Positions 17,251-25,790 of a stretch of 64,000 bases of DNA are shown here, one piece after another (within the stretch, counting starts at the first letter, position 1; each line of letters begins with the position of its first letter). The DNA lies in NCBI GenBank assembly GCA_035498715.1, contig DATJZV010000026.1:62001-126000 (forward strand), in the 5' to 3' direction. The notes under the pieces are model-generated. The model was not told the DNA's origin. It was given only the letters and a program-made list of their open reading frames with translations, and did no database searches. This stretch comes from DASPSR01 sp035498715. Its GTDB lineage: Bacteria; Nitrospirota; UBA9217. Both the position numbers and the translations under genes were made by a program.

Positions 17251-17593
17251 TAAAGACCCCGAAGTAATCCTCCCGGTCATCAATGATGCTGCGCAGGCGT
17301 GTAAGGGTGTTATCCCCGTTGACCGCTGGTAAGAGCCGTACATGCCAAAAGGAGCACCTGCGTCATGAAATGGATGTGGGCTCGACTTCTGGGGATACGA
17401 GTTGACGAGGGAAGCTCGGCGTGATGGATATCCGGGATGTGCTGCATGTGACGCTCATCCGGCATGCCTTTGTCCGCACGTCGCAATGGAAATCGCTGTC
17501 ATTCCCAGGCATCTGCTTCCACTCGACCTTTGTCATAGTAGCCATCCGACGTTACGAAATTGAATGCTGTTACTTTTCTCCTAATCTGACCTC
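17251..17593. other. Intergenic region without a recognised gene
   Basis: About 340 bp between two converging units. Short open frames occur on both strands, but none has a ribosome site or recognisable family features. No T-tailed hairpin was found. Confidence 0.4.
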
Positions 17594-17974
17594 CTAGAAT
17601 GCCCCATCCTTATTTGGCGAATCCGCGGGCACGGGCTGACCGCAGTCCCACATTTCTACTATTCTGTCACTAAGGAAGCGGAACAAGTGGACAGCCGCCA
17701 TGCCCGGCTCGCCCGGGCGCAACACGATGTGGGAGTGTACGGCCACCATCTCGCCATCGACGAGCACGTACTTGACTATGAGCTGCTTGCTCGGGAAGTT
17801 GACGTGATTCTCGAGCATTGCCTTTTTCAGCGCCGGAAAACCTGCGGCATAGAAGGGATTGTGGTGCTTTCCCCTCAGGTCGACGTGCTTCTGGTAAGCT
17901 TCATCGATGCGGCCTGCCACGACGCGCTGCAGGAATTCCACGGCTGCTTGTTTGCGAGCGGTGTTGTCTATCAT
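17594..17974 (-). CDS. NTF2-like/SnoaL-like small protein
   Basis: 126 residues starting MIDNTARKQAAVEFLQRVV. The pattern of an N-terminal helix, KHVDLRGKHHNPFYAAGF, and strands LIVKYVLVDGEMVAVHSHI and AAVHLFRFLSDRIVEMWD is that of SnoaL-like NTF2-fold proteins. Homologous ORFs in soil bacteria are often annotated as polyketide-cyclase-like, without proven activity. It lies 16 bp behind the AHSA1 gene at the end of a four-gene minus-strand cassette. No clear Shine-Dalgarno is visible, so translational coupling is likely. Function unknown. Confidence 0.75.
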   Translation of the reverse strand: MIDNTARKQAAVEFLQRVVAGRIDEAYQKHVDLRGKHHNPFYAAGFPALKKAMLENHVNFPSKQLIVKYVLVDGEMVAVHSHIVLRPGEPGMAAVHLFRFLSDRIVEMWDCGQPVPADSPNKDGAF

Positions 17975-17990
17975 AAACGAGCACCGATGG

Positions 17991-18476
17991 TCAGTTTTTT
18001 GCCAGCAGCTCTTCAAGACGACTGAGGCTTTGTTTCCAGCCCTCCTCCATGCCTGCAAGCGCTCCTTCCGCTGCGGGTGTCGACTTCACGACATCTGCCT
18101 GCACCGTGAGTTTTGTCTTCTTGCCCAGCCCAACGAGCGTGATGGTATTGAGATTTTCGAGCTGGGGATCGCCTTTTTCATCCTCGAGAGCGCTGCTGGT
18201 GAAGACGAGCCTCTCCGGCTCTTTGATTTGGCGAAAGACGCCCTTCATGGGGTAAACGGTACCGTCAGGCCCCCGCATGTTGATGCGGATTGCACCGCCC
18301 GGCCGCACGTCCAATTCACAGACAGGGTTCGTGAAGCCATCGGGACCCCACCACTGGGCCATCAGTTTCTGATCAATCCACGCCTTGAACACGAGTTCGC
18401 GAGGTGCGTTAACGGTGCGCGTGATGACGAACCCCCACTCCCTAGACGTCGTTGCCAAATTAGTTCTTGTAGTCAT
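17991..18476 (-). CDS. SRPBCC/AHSA1-domain protein
   Basis: 161 residues of the START-like AHSA1 fold. The segment VITRTVNAPRELVFKAWID is followed by MAQWWGPDGFTNPVCELDVR, a family hallmark, then GGAIRINMRGPDG, and the C-terminal helix GMEEGWKQSLSRLEELLA. These proteins bind hydrophobic ligands in a deep pocket and commonly sit next to RibD-like reductases and NTF2-like proteins, as here. Biochemical role unproven. Its start is only 1 bp past the stop of the preceding gene, so the two are translationally coupled. Confidence 0.88.
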   Translation of the reverse strand: MTTRTNLATTSREWGFVITRTVNAPRELVFKAWIDQKLMAQWWGPDGFTNPVCELDVRPGGAIRINMRGPDGTVYPMKGVFRQIKEPERLVFTSSALEDEKGDPQLENLNTITLVGLGKKTKLTVQADVVKSTPAAEGALAGMEEGWKQSLSRLEELLAKN

Positions 18477-18477
18477 G

Positions 18478-19044
18478 TTATTGTTCCTTTTCTACAGGCT
18501 GATAGTAAAGCAGAACGTTCCCGTTACCGAACGTCCTAACTTTGGTAAGTTCCAAGTTCAGCCTGTCCTTGATGCCTCTAAAAAGAGGCTTGCCATTACC
18601 CAACACAATGGGATTTACCATAATCCGATATTCATCTATCAAGCCTTGTCGTGCAAAGTGAGATAAAATGCTTCCGCTGCCAAGCAGCGCCACGTCCTTT
18701 CCAGACTGTTTTTTTAATTTTTTAATTTCTTCCTCTATATTGGCTTTGACTAGCCTGGTATTGTGCCACTCGGCCTTTGCGAGCGTCCTTGAAAAGACAA
18801 TCTTGGGCAGCGTATTCATCTTTTCAGCAACAATCGGATCATTTTTTATCGCATCCGGGGTTGGCCAGTAGCTTGCCATGAGCTCATATGTCACGCGTCC
18901 AAATATGAGCGTATCAACGGAATTCAGCATATCGATGGCATAGTCATTGAAATCTGCATCTAGGTTATGCCAATCTATTTCTCTGTTCGGTCCCTCAAAG
19001 TAGCCGTCAAGGGTCACCAGATTGAATACAAATAATTTTCTCAT
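18478..19044 (-). CDS. Dihydrofolate reductase-like (RibD C-terminal domain) protein, copy 2
   Basis: 188 residues. The start at 19044 is set by the AAAGGAGAAAG ribosome site directly upstream. The N-terminus KLFVFNLVTLDGYFEGPN is the usual first strand and loop of RibD-C/DHFR-like proteins. NADPH-type turns appear later: GKDVALLGSGSILSHFARQ, then LIDEYRIMVNPIVLGNGKPL. It is a clear paralog of the gene just upstream, from which it is separated by 13 bp, so the pair arose by tandem duplication. A reductase activity is inferred from the fold only. Confidence 0.87.
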   Translation of the reverse strand: MRKLFVFNLVTLDGYFEGPNREIDWHNLDADFNDYAIDMLNSVDTLIFGRVTYELMASYWPTPDAIKNDPIVAEKMNTLPKIVFSRTLAKAEWHNTRLVKANIEEEIKKLKKQSGKDVALLGSGSILSHFARQGLIDEYRIMVNPIVLGNGKPLFRGIKDRLNLELTKVRTFGNGNVLLYYQPVEKEQ

Positions 19045-19057
19045 TTTCTTTCTCCTT

Positions 19058-19636
19058 TCAACTTTCTGGTCCCTTGCCGTAATGAAGCACAACCTTACCC
19101 GAGTTGAATGTCTTTGTTTTTATCAGGTTTAATTTGTGCCGCTCCCTTATATCTTTGAACAAAGGTTTTCCTCCCCCTAAGACGACAGGGTTCACAATGA
19201 GATGATATTCATCAATCAAACCGAGATTCATAAACGTTGACACAAGTCCCGCGCCGCCCAGGAGCACCATGTCCTTGCCGGTCTGTTGTTTCATTTTAAG
19301 AACGTCCTCCGCGATATGATCTTTTATAATCCTTGTGGTCCTCCATTCGACCTTTTCCAAGGTCTTCGAAAAAACGATCTTTTGCATGTTATCGGCAAGG
19401 CGCGCGTATTCAATTTCATTCTTGGTGCTGTACGGGTTCGTAGGCGCGGCAAGCCAGTATTTTTCAAAAGCCGGATACATCATGCGTCCAAGCAGCAAGG
19501 TATCTGCGGACCTTTGCAGTTCGAAAACATCCTGCCACGTTTCTTCATCTTCTTTCATTGCCCAATCTAATTCTCCCATGGGGCCCTCAATGAAGCCATC
19601 AAGTGTTACCTGCAAAGAGAGAATGACTTTTCTCAT
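19058..19636 (-). CDS. Dihydrofolate reductase-like (RibD C-terminal domain) protein, copy 1
   Basis: 192 residues; start at 19636 behind AAGGGAGAA. It begins KVILSLQVTLDGFIEGPMGE and carries GKDMVLLGGAGLVSTFMNLG and LIDEYHLIVNPVVLGGGKPL, the same blocks as its neighbour. It heads the minus-strand cassette of two reductase-like paralogs, AHSA1 protein and NTF2-like protein. Such cassettes are common as stress or xenobiotic-related accessory clusters, but no substrate is known. Confidence 0.87.
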   Translation of the reverse strand: MRKVILSLQVTLDGFIEGPMGELDWAMKEDEETWQDVFELQRSADTLLLGRMMYPAFEKYWLAAPTNPYSTKNEIEYARLADNMQKIVFSKTLEKVEWRTTRIIKDHIAEDVLKMKQQTGKDMVLLGGAGLVSTFMNLGLIDEYHLIVNPVVLGGGKPLFKDIRERHKLNLIKTKTFNSGKVVLHYGKGPES

Positions 19637-20189
19637 TATTATTATTTCTCCCTTCATGGGTGCTTTTAGCATGGGTACGTTATCAATTGCACGGGTCTAC
19701 CTTCAATTTCCACCCCAACGGACGCCTGGATGCCGAACGATACGACCAAAGCTGTACCAGAGTATGATCAGAAATCTTTTCGTCGCATGTCTGACTCTTT
19801 GCTCCTGAAACACAACCAGCTTAATGGGACAAAAATAACCCTCTTTGCCCTTTAATTTAATTCTAGCAGAAAAAAAGGGCTGGGAGCGGGACGGCAGACG
19901 GGGAAAAGCTGTTCGGTTGATTGACCAGGCGCTCTATCTCGCATTGCGGTTCCTCTTGCTTAGATGTTGTCAGTCTTGCCATGGGCTTGAGAGGTCCGAG
20001 CGTCTGTCTTCTCTCTTGTCATTTCTCTGTGACAACGTTAGAAAAACAGACTGAAATTACGAAGGATTAGTTTTGCCCGGCTTTTCTTGCGCCGTAGCGG
20101 TAAGATGTTCTTCACGTGAAAAAAGTAGTCGACCCCTGCTGTCACTAAAATCCTGTTTCTCATGCGCTTGAATAATGCTATAATCGTAC
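19637..20189. other. Intergenic region with no recognised gene
   Basis: About 550 bp between two divergent units. The only signal I can support is the extended -10 at its right end (20176-20184). Open frames in the middle lack ribosome sites and look like chance. Confidence 0.4.
20176..20184 (+). promoter_or_regulatory. Extended -10 promoter directly before the EndoQ-like start (leaderless)
   Basis: TGCTATAAT at 20176-20184 is a perfect extended -10 and lies only 5 bp before the ATG at 20190. Transcription should start at or within a base or two of that ATG, and no Shine-Dalgarno exists, so the message is probably leaderless. Confidence 0.5.
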
Positions 20190-21461
20190 ATGCGTTTTAT
20201 CGCCGACCTTCATGTCCACTCACACTATTCACGCGCAACAAGCAAAGACATGTCGCCCGAAGGCATATGGAAGTGGGCGCAGCTCAAAGGCGTCAACGTC
20301 ATCGGTACCGGAGACTTTACCCACCCCGGGTGGCTCAAGGAACTGAGCGAAAAGCTGGAACCCACAGGTCACGGGTTGTTCAAGCTCAAAAAGGAATACC
20401 TGACCGATGACGTTCCCGAGTCGTGCCAGGCTGAAGTCTACTTCGTCCTTTCTGCGGAGCTTAGCTGCATCTACAGCAAGGACGGAAAAACCCGGAAGGT
20501 GCATTCAATCATCCTCGCGCCTGACTTTGCGAGCGCTGCGCGATTGAATCTTACCCTGGCGAAGATCGGGAACCTTAATGCTGACGGCAGGCCTATCCTC
20601 GGGCTCGGTGCAAAGGAACTGTTGAAGATCGCGCTCGATGCTTCGCCCGACAACCTGTACATTCCTGCCCACGCATGGACGCCGCATTTCTCGGTCTTCG
20701 GCGCCGCCTCGGGCTTCGATTCCCTGGAAGAATGTTATGATGAGCTCACCCCGCATATCACCGCGATCGAGACTGGTCTTTCATCAGACCCGTTGATGAA
20801 CTGGCGTCTTTCAACCCTCGACCGGATCACGCTTGTCTCCAATTCCGACGCGCACTCAGCTGCTAAAATCGGGCGTGAGGCGAATATCCTTGACACCGAA
20901 ATTTCGTACGACTCCCTAATGAATGCCATTAGGACGCGCAGGGGGTTCCTGGGCACCATCGAGTTCTTTCCTGAAGAGGGGAAATATCATTATGACGGTC
21001 ACCGGGACTGCAATGTGAGCCTCTCTCCCAAGGAGACGATGCATCACGATTACCTGTGCCCAGTCTGCGGAAAAAAATTGACCGTCGGCGTGATGCATAG
21101 GATTGAAAAGCTCGCAGACCGGGAGCACGGGTTCAAGCCTGCAGATGCACCTGCTTTTACATCCATCATCCCCTTGCCGGAGCTAATAGCCGAGGGTTAT
21201 AAGTGCGGTGTAAGCACAAAGAAGGTGAATGCTCTTTATTTTAGCCTGCTCGCACAGCTCGGCAATGAATTTAGAATCCTTATGGATGCTCCGCTCGATG
21301 ATATCGAACGCGCCGGTACGCCGCTCCTTCGCGAAGCAATCTCGCGCATGCGCGCGGGCAACGTGCATATCGCGCCCGGGTATGACGGGGAATACGGGAA
21401 GATAAGGATATTCGAGGAAGTGGAGAGGAAAGAAATAAAAGGGCAGCTCAAGCTGCTGTAA
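20190..21461 (+). CDS. Endonuclease Q-like PHP-domain protein
   Basis: 423 residues. The PHP metal-site motifs appear in order: DLHVHSHYS (residues 6-14), GTGDFTHPGW, LSAELSCIYS, HAWTPHFSVFGA and LVSNSDAHSAAKIG. A Cys/His patch follows (HHDYLCPVCGKKLTVGVMHR, one CxxC), then a C-terminal DNA-binding-like region. This order fits endonuclease Q, which cuts 5' of deaminated bases (hypoxanthine, uracil, xanthine) and abasic sites; EndoQ is known mainly from archaea and some bacteria. A UvrD-like helicase lies 290 bp downstream, supporting a repair role. The gene seems to be transcribed leaderless. Confidence 0.85.
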   Translation: MRFIADLHVHSHYSRATSKDMSPEGIWKWAQLKGVNVIGTGDFTHPGWLKELSEKLEPTGHGLFKLKKEYLTDDVPESCQAEVYFVLSAELSCIYSKDGKTRKVHSIILAPDFASAARLNLTLAKIGNLNADGRPILGLGAKELLKIALDASPDNLYIPAHAWTPHFSVFGAASGFDSLEECYDELTPHITAIETGLSSDPLMNWRLSTLDRITLVSNSDAHSAAKIGREANILDTEISYDSLMNAIRTRRGFLGTIEFFPEEGKYHYDGHRDCNVSLSPKETMHHDYLCPVCGKKLTVGVMHRIEKLADREHGFKPADAPAFTSIIPLPELIAEGYKCGVSTKKVNALYFSLLAQLGNEFRILMDAPLDDIERAGTPLLREAISRMRAGNVHIAPGYDGEYGKIRIFEEVERKEIKGQLKLL

Positions 21462-21509
21462 ATAGTCACGTACATGACCGGATGAGGGGAGCAGTCCCAT
21501 ACTCATATC

Positions 21510-21722
21510 ATGAAAGAGAAGACTATCTGATCATTATTTCTCGTAATTGCCATCGCCTCAGTCGTAACTACTTTTATTGTATTGAGAAAGAAAACAGTAG
21601 ATTACATCGATAGAAGTTATACCTGGCATGTTGATTATAACGAAAAAAGTGATGATGTCTTTGGAGCAGGCGATCATGCTGTGCCGGGGTGGCTATACTC
21701 GGGAGACTTTTGCAAATTATAA
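21510..21722 (+). pseudogene. Small single-pass membrane protein ORF interrupted by an in-frame TGA at codon 7
   Basis: From ATG 21510 the frame reads MKEKTI, a TGA at 21528-21530, then SLFLVIAIASVVTTFIVL followed by RKKTVDYIDRSYTWHVDY and an acidic tail ending SGDFCKL with TAA at 21720-21722. The composition (positively charged start, one membrane helix, a stop-transfer RKK, then a soluble tail) is strongly protein-like across all 70 codons. A TGG-to-TGA change at codon 7 explains it best. I know no family for it. No alternative ATG, GTG or TTG start lies between the TGA and the membrane helix. Confidence 0.5.
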
Positions 21723-21752
21723 AACTGTGATTGAGGACAACCGGCAGCGCTG

Positions 21753-23366
21753 ATGGATCTTCCATCATACCAAATATTTGACGGCCTGAACGACTTTCAG
21801 GAAAAGGCCGTGAAAACCATCGACAGCCCTCTCTTGGTCGTCGCCGGTCCGGGAACGGGTAAGACGCTTACCATCGTCCGCAGGATCGTTTATCTTATTC
21901 AGCAAGGCGCCCGACCAGAGGACATCCTTGCCCTCACGTTTACGAACCGTGCGGCGCGGGAGATGCGGGAGCGTGCCGCAGCCATGCTCGGGACCGTGGC
22001 CAGGAAGGTATTCATCGGCACGTTACACGCGCTCGGCCTCAGGATCATCAGAGAATGCCATGGAGATGATTTTTCTATTTACAGCAGGGATGAGCAAATC
22101 GAGATATTGAAGTCGCTGATGAAAAATTCGGCCAAGAAAGCTCAGCTGGCTGCTGAGAGGATATCACGGATAAAGAACTTTCTTGAAGATGCAGATCGTG
22201 AAGTTCAGGAGACGTACGAAGCATATCAGGCTGCATTAAAGCTGCACAATGCCTTCGATTTGGACGACCTTATCACGATACCGATCAAGATGCTCCAAAA
22301 GAGCGAAGTCGCTCTAAAATACCAGGGCAGATTCAGGGACATCATCGTCGACGAATATCAGGACATCAATCCAGCCCAATACGTTCTGTTGAGACTCCTC
22401 GCAGGAAGGAGCGGAAATGTCTGCGTTGTGGGAGACGCCGACCAGGCGATTTATGCTTTCCGTGGGGCGGACCTTGAAAGCTTTCTGAGCTTTGAGAAGG
22501 ATTTTCCCGGCGCGGCATTGATAACGCTCTCCGAGAACTACCGGTCATCGGGTATTATATTAAATGCCGCGGACAGCCTGATTAAAAATAACCAAAAACG
22601 TATCGAGAAAGAACTCGTTCCCACGCGAGAAAAAGGACATCAGGTCTCCGTCATGTCCGTGCCTGATGAGCGCGCCGAAGGGACAGCCATCATTCAAGAG
22701 ATAGAAAAACGCATAGGCGGGACGAGCCATTATCAGATGATGCGGAACAGCACGGGTCGAGGTGATCCGAAGCGCTCCTTCCGGTTTTCTGATTTTGCAG
22801 TTGTCTTCAGGACCAATGCTCAGGCAAAGGCGCTGGAAGAGGTTTTCGCGGCATCAGGCATTCCTTATCAAATGATCGGGCGCCGCAGTAGCGCTCAGAG
22901 AAAAGAAATCGAGGAGACCATCACCTATCTCCAGTCGCTCATTAACCCTGACGTCGCCTCCCAGCCAGACCCGACTGATGCAAAGGAAGCCAAGCTCCTG
23001 TCCGCGGTGGATTTCTTCGACCCCCGTGCTGATGCTGTTACTCTTATGACCCTCCATATGGCAAAGGGGCTGGAGTTCCCGATCGTGTTCGTCACAGGAT
23101 GTGAAGATGGCCTGATTCCCTGTACCTTCATGAAGGCCGGTGTGGACATCGAAGAGGAACGAAGACTTTTCTACGTCGGCATGACGCGGGCAAAGAATGA
23201 ACTGTTTCTCATCCATGCGCGGAGCCGGTTCTTGTACGGCCAAAGGCTTGACCCGTCGCCATCACCTTTTCTCCGCGAGATCCCGGAAGAATATATTCGG
23301 GTGAGCGTAGTGCCCGATAGAGGGAAGAAACAGAAGGAAGAAGACAGCCAGCTCAGGCTTTTTTAA
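21753..23366 (+). CDS. Compact UvrD/PcrA-like superfamily 1 helicase
   Basis: 537 residues, shorter than typical UvrD (about 720). Helicase motifs are complete: Walker A GPGTGKT, TFTNRAAREM, FIGTLHALGLRI, motif II VDEYQDINPAQY, motif III GDADQAIYAFRGAD, motif IV LSENYRSS, motif V TLHMAKGLEFPIVFVTG and motif VI EERRLFYVGMTRAKN. The missing length is mainly in the 2B region and C-terminal tail. It sits behind the EndoQ-like gene on the same strand; in some bacteria the two activities are linked or fused, suggesting joint processing of deaminated DNA. The start is an ATG without a clear ribosome site. Confidence 0.9.
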   Translation: MDLPSYQIFDGLNDFQEKAVKTIDSPLLVVAGPGTGKTLTIVRRIVYLIQQGARPEDILALTFTNRAAREMRERAAAMLGTVARKVFIGTLHALGLRIIRECHGDDFSIYSRDEQIEILKSLMKNSAKKAQLAAERISRIKNFLEDADREVQETYEAYQAALKLHNAFDLDDLITIPIKMLQKSEVALKYQGRFRDIIVDEYQDINPAQYVLLRLLAGRSGNVCVVGDADQAIYAFRGADLESFLSFEKDFPGAALITLSENYRSSGIILNAADSLIKNNQKRIEKELVPTREKGHQVSVMSVPDERAEGTAIIQEIEKRIGGTSHYQMMRNSTGRGDPKRSFRFSDFAVVFRTNAQAKALEEVFAASGIPYQMIGRRSSAQRKEIEETITYLQSLINPDVASQPDPTDAKEAKLLSAVDFFDPRADAVTLMTLHMAKGLEFPIVFVTGCEDGLIPCTFMKAGVDIEEERRLFYVGMTRAKNELFLIHARSRFLYGQRLDPSPSPFLREIPEEYIRVSVVPDRGKKQKEEDSQLRLF

Positions 23367-23418
23367 TTAGCCTCTCACCATTACCCTGCCCATGGGCAGA
23401 CGAGGTCGGAGGTCTGCC

Positions 23419-23793
23419 ATGCCGACAAAAGTCAAGATTATTAAAAAAGATCTCATCCTGAATGCTGTGCTTTTCGACACACAATGCGCAAAAGCGATCG
23501 CTGGAATACTTCCTATCGAGACAAGATCGAACGAGTGGGGCGACGAGTTCTATTTCGAGATTCCCGTCAAGATGCCGCTCGATGAGACTGCAACAACAAC
23601 GGTAAAGGCAGGGGACATAGGGTTCTGGCCTCCGGGGAACGCTCTTGCCATCTTTTTCGGACCCACGCCCATGAGTAGCGGCAGCGATCCGGTCCCCGCG
23701 AGTGCAGTGAACCTCGTTGGAAGGATTTTCGGTGACACGACGGTGCTGAAGAAATCAAGGGGAGCGAGGAACACACGGATTGAGAAGGCATAG
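23419..23793 (+). CDS. Cyclophilin-like fold protein (TM1367/DUF369 type)
   Basis: 124 residues; start at 23419 is supported by CGGAGGT (23407-23413). Family features are the central EWGDEFYFEIPVKMPLDE, then VKAGDIGFWPPGNALAIFFG, TPMS and the closing VGRIFGDTTVLKK. These small beta-barrel proteins share the cyclophilin fold but lack the prolyl-isomerase active site, and their role is unknown. It follows the helicase by 52 bp and may be cotranscribed. Confidence 0.85.
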   Translation: MPTKVKIIKKDLILNAVLFDTQCAKAIAGILPIETRSNEWGDEFYFEIPVKMPLDETATTTVKAGDIGFWPPGNALAIFFGPTPMSSGSDPVPASAVNLVGRIFGDTTVLKKSRGARNTRIEKA

Positions 23794-24240
23794 CATCATG
23801 CTTTCTCTCCCGCGTCTTTGGCCGACCGTGTGCGCCTACCTTTTCGCCGGATACAGGGGTCTGGGAACCCGGGGGAAAAGCAAAAGTTTTTTTCCGACCC
23901 TGGACTGTGCGGCTGTGAGTCAACCAAGCGTAAAGCAGCACAGACAACAGGCAAGAATTCTGCCGGGATGGCGTGAACGATATATGCGGCCAACGGCAAT
24001 CGGCATGCAAAGCACGGCAGAGCACCGAGTTGGCCAAAAGACCACGGTCATGATCAAAGAGAAAGCTGACCCTGTAGGTTCAGAGGAAATTTGTTTGCCC
24101 ACTCAGAGTGGAGAAGGCTCGATCTTTAAGATTCGCTTCCGATGGCCGCGGACGAACTAGAGATTCATGCAAACACATCCAATCCGTTTGATGATTCTCT
24201 CCTCTTTACCTCCCCCTTCCATGTATGTTAAAATGCTGGT
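23794..24240. other. Intergenic region with no recognised gene
   Basis: About 450 bp. Short open frames on both strands overlap one another and have no ribosome sites. The right end contains the pcnB promoter. I see no T-tailed hairpin or repeat. Confidence 0.4.
24226..24234 (+). promoter_or_regulatory. Extended -10 promoter directly before pcnB (leaderless)
   Basis: TGTTAAAAT (24226-24234) has the TGn extension and a 5/6 match -10, and ends 6 bp before the GTG at 24241. There is no Shine-Dalgarno, so a leaderless message starting at the GTG is likely. Confidence 0.4.
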
Positions 24241-25677
24241 GTGAGCATACAGCCGATCATCATTTCGCGATCTGAACATTCCCTCTCCCGTAAGTGGATC
24301 AGTCCCAACGCACTCCGGGTGCTCTACCGTTTAAAGGAAAAAGGATATCAAGCATACCTTGTCGGGGGCGGGGTGCGTGACCTGCTGCTCGGTCGGGAAC
24401 CAAAGGATTTCGATATTGCCACCGATGCCAAGCCCAATGAGGTCAAAAAGGTCTTCCGAAACTGTCGACTCATCGGTCGGCGGTTCCGTCTCGCCCACAT
24501 CCACTTCCACAACGAGATCATTGAAGTCGCCACGTTCCGTGCCCTGACGGAAGAAGAACCGGAGATCGAAGCCCGTCCGGAAACCACGGAACAGCCTCCC
24601 CTCCCGGCCATGCAATCGCCGGTTGAAAGCGCGCCGCCTGACGCGCAGACCCCGCCTGAGGAGAAGCCCCGTCCTCCGCGGCTTCTCATGACCGAGGATG
24701 GCATGATCCTGCGGGACAATGTTTTCGGAACGCCAGAAGAGGACGCGCTGCGGCGCGATTTCACGGTGAACGCTCTCTTTTACAATATCGCGGATTTTTC
24801 AATCATTGACTATGTGGGGGGGATGCAGGACCTCCGGCTTGGGCTCATCCGGATCATCGGCGATCCTGTTGTCCGTTTCATCGAGGATCCGGTCCGCATG
24901 GTGCGGGCCGTGCGTTTTGCCGCCATGCTGGGGTTCGAGATTGAGGAGAATACGTACCGCACGATGCTTGAGCTAAAGGATCGGTTGGCGCTCGCGTCGC
25001 CTTCCCGGATGTACGAGGAAGTGCTCAAGCTTTTTCTGCTCGGCGAGGGCGAGAAGACCTACCAACTGCTTAGGAAGACCGGAATTTTCGGAGTCATATT
25101 CCCGCGACTGAATGAGTGGGTGGACACTGAGTCCGATGGCTTTCCACATACCTGGATTGGCAAAGCCCTCGAATGGGTTGATGCGTGCGTGCAGGCGGGG
25201 AGACAGGTTCCGCCGCATATCCTTTTCTCGCTAATGTTCGGGCAATTCATGGAGGAAAAATCGGAGGAGCTCAGGAAATCCGGCGCGTCCGCGCTGGATG
25301 CCGTAACACGGACAGTGGCCGAGTTCCTCACGGAGGAGTCGCATCGGGTGATGATCCCGAAGAAGGTCGGTTTTCCAATGCGCGATATTTACTGGAATCA
25401 GTACCGATTTGAGAAAACCGCCGGGAGGCATCCGCTCTATTTTCTCAGAAGGCCCGGGTTTGCCGATGCATTTGAGTACCTGCGCTTTACGAGTGAGACC
25501 ACGGGAGAGAAAAAAGAGCTCCGCGCCTGGTGGAAGGAGTTCATCAAGAACCATCCTCTTTCTCCGAGGGAGGAAAAGGAAATTCAGAAGGGCCGCGAGA
25601 AGCGCACCAGGCCGAACAAGAGAAGAAGGAGACGCGGAGGAAAAGGCAAATCTGAAACGAGAAAGCCTGACAAATAA
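24241..25677 (+). CDS. pcnB: Poly(A) polymerase / CCA-adding-type nucleotidyltransferase
   Basis: 478 residues from a GTG start. The nucleotidyltransferase motif GGGVRDLLLGREPKDFDIAT (about residues 42-61) carries the two catalytic aspartates, followed by RDFTVNALFYN and the neck-domain signature GDPVVRFIEDPVRMVRAVRF. The latter places it with PcnB poly(A) polymerases, which add A-tails that speed RNA decay. Two oddities are visible: a Pro/Glu-rich insertion (about residues 104-143) inside the catalytic head, and a very basic C-terminal tail (RTRPNKRRRRRGGKGK), a likely RNA-binding element also known in other PcnB proteins. Confidence 0.92.
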   Translation: MSIQPIIISRSEHSLSRKWISPNALRVLYRLKEKGYQAYLVGGGVRDLLLGREPKDFDIATDAKPNEVKKVFRNCRLIGRRFRLAHIHFHNEIIEVATFRALTEEEPEIEARPETTEQPPLPAMQSPVESAPPDAQTPPEEKPRPPRLLMTEDGMILRDNVFGTPEEDALRRDFTVNALFYNIADFSIIDYVGGMQDLRLGLIRIIGDPVVRFIEDPVRMVRAVRFAAMLGFEIEENTYRTMLELKDRLALASPSRMYEEVLKLFLLGEGEKTYQLLRKTGIFGVIFPRLNEWVDTESDGFPHTWIGKALEWVDACVQAGRQVPPHILFSLMFGQFMEEKSEELRKSGASALDAVTRTVAEFLTEESHRVMIPKKVGFPMRDIYWNQYRFEKTAGRHPLYFLRRPGFADAFEYLRFTSETTGEKKELRAWWKEFIKNHPLSPREEKEIQKGREKRTRPNKRRRRRGGKGKSETRKPDK

Positions 25678-25717
25678 AGCATAACTTTTTTTTGACCCGC
25701 AAAGTGCGCAGCGTTTA

Positions 25718-25744
25718 ATGGAATTTCTCAATAGAAAATTCCAT
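25718..25744. repeat. AT-rich inverted repeat downstream of pcnB
   Basis: ATGGAATTT (25718-25726) is the exact reverse complement of AAATTCCAT (25736-25744), with a 9-nt loop. No T-run follows on either strand, so it is at best a weak terminator or RNA-stability hairpin between pcnB and the rsmE-like gene. Confidence 0.45.
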
Positions 25745-25790
25745 CTTTAGGCTACTTCGCGGCAAATTTGCTTTATATTTCCGGAGTCTT

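Noticed and set aside
23780..24160. Overlapping open frames on both strands between the cyclophilin-like gene and pcnB
   Set aside because: No start signals, mutually overlapping, and unlike any family known to me.
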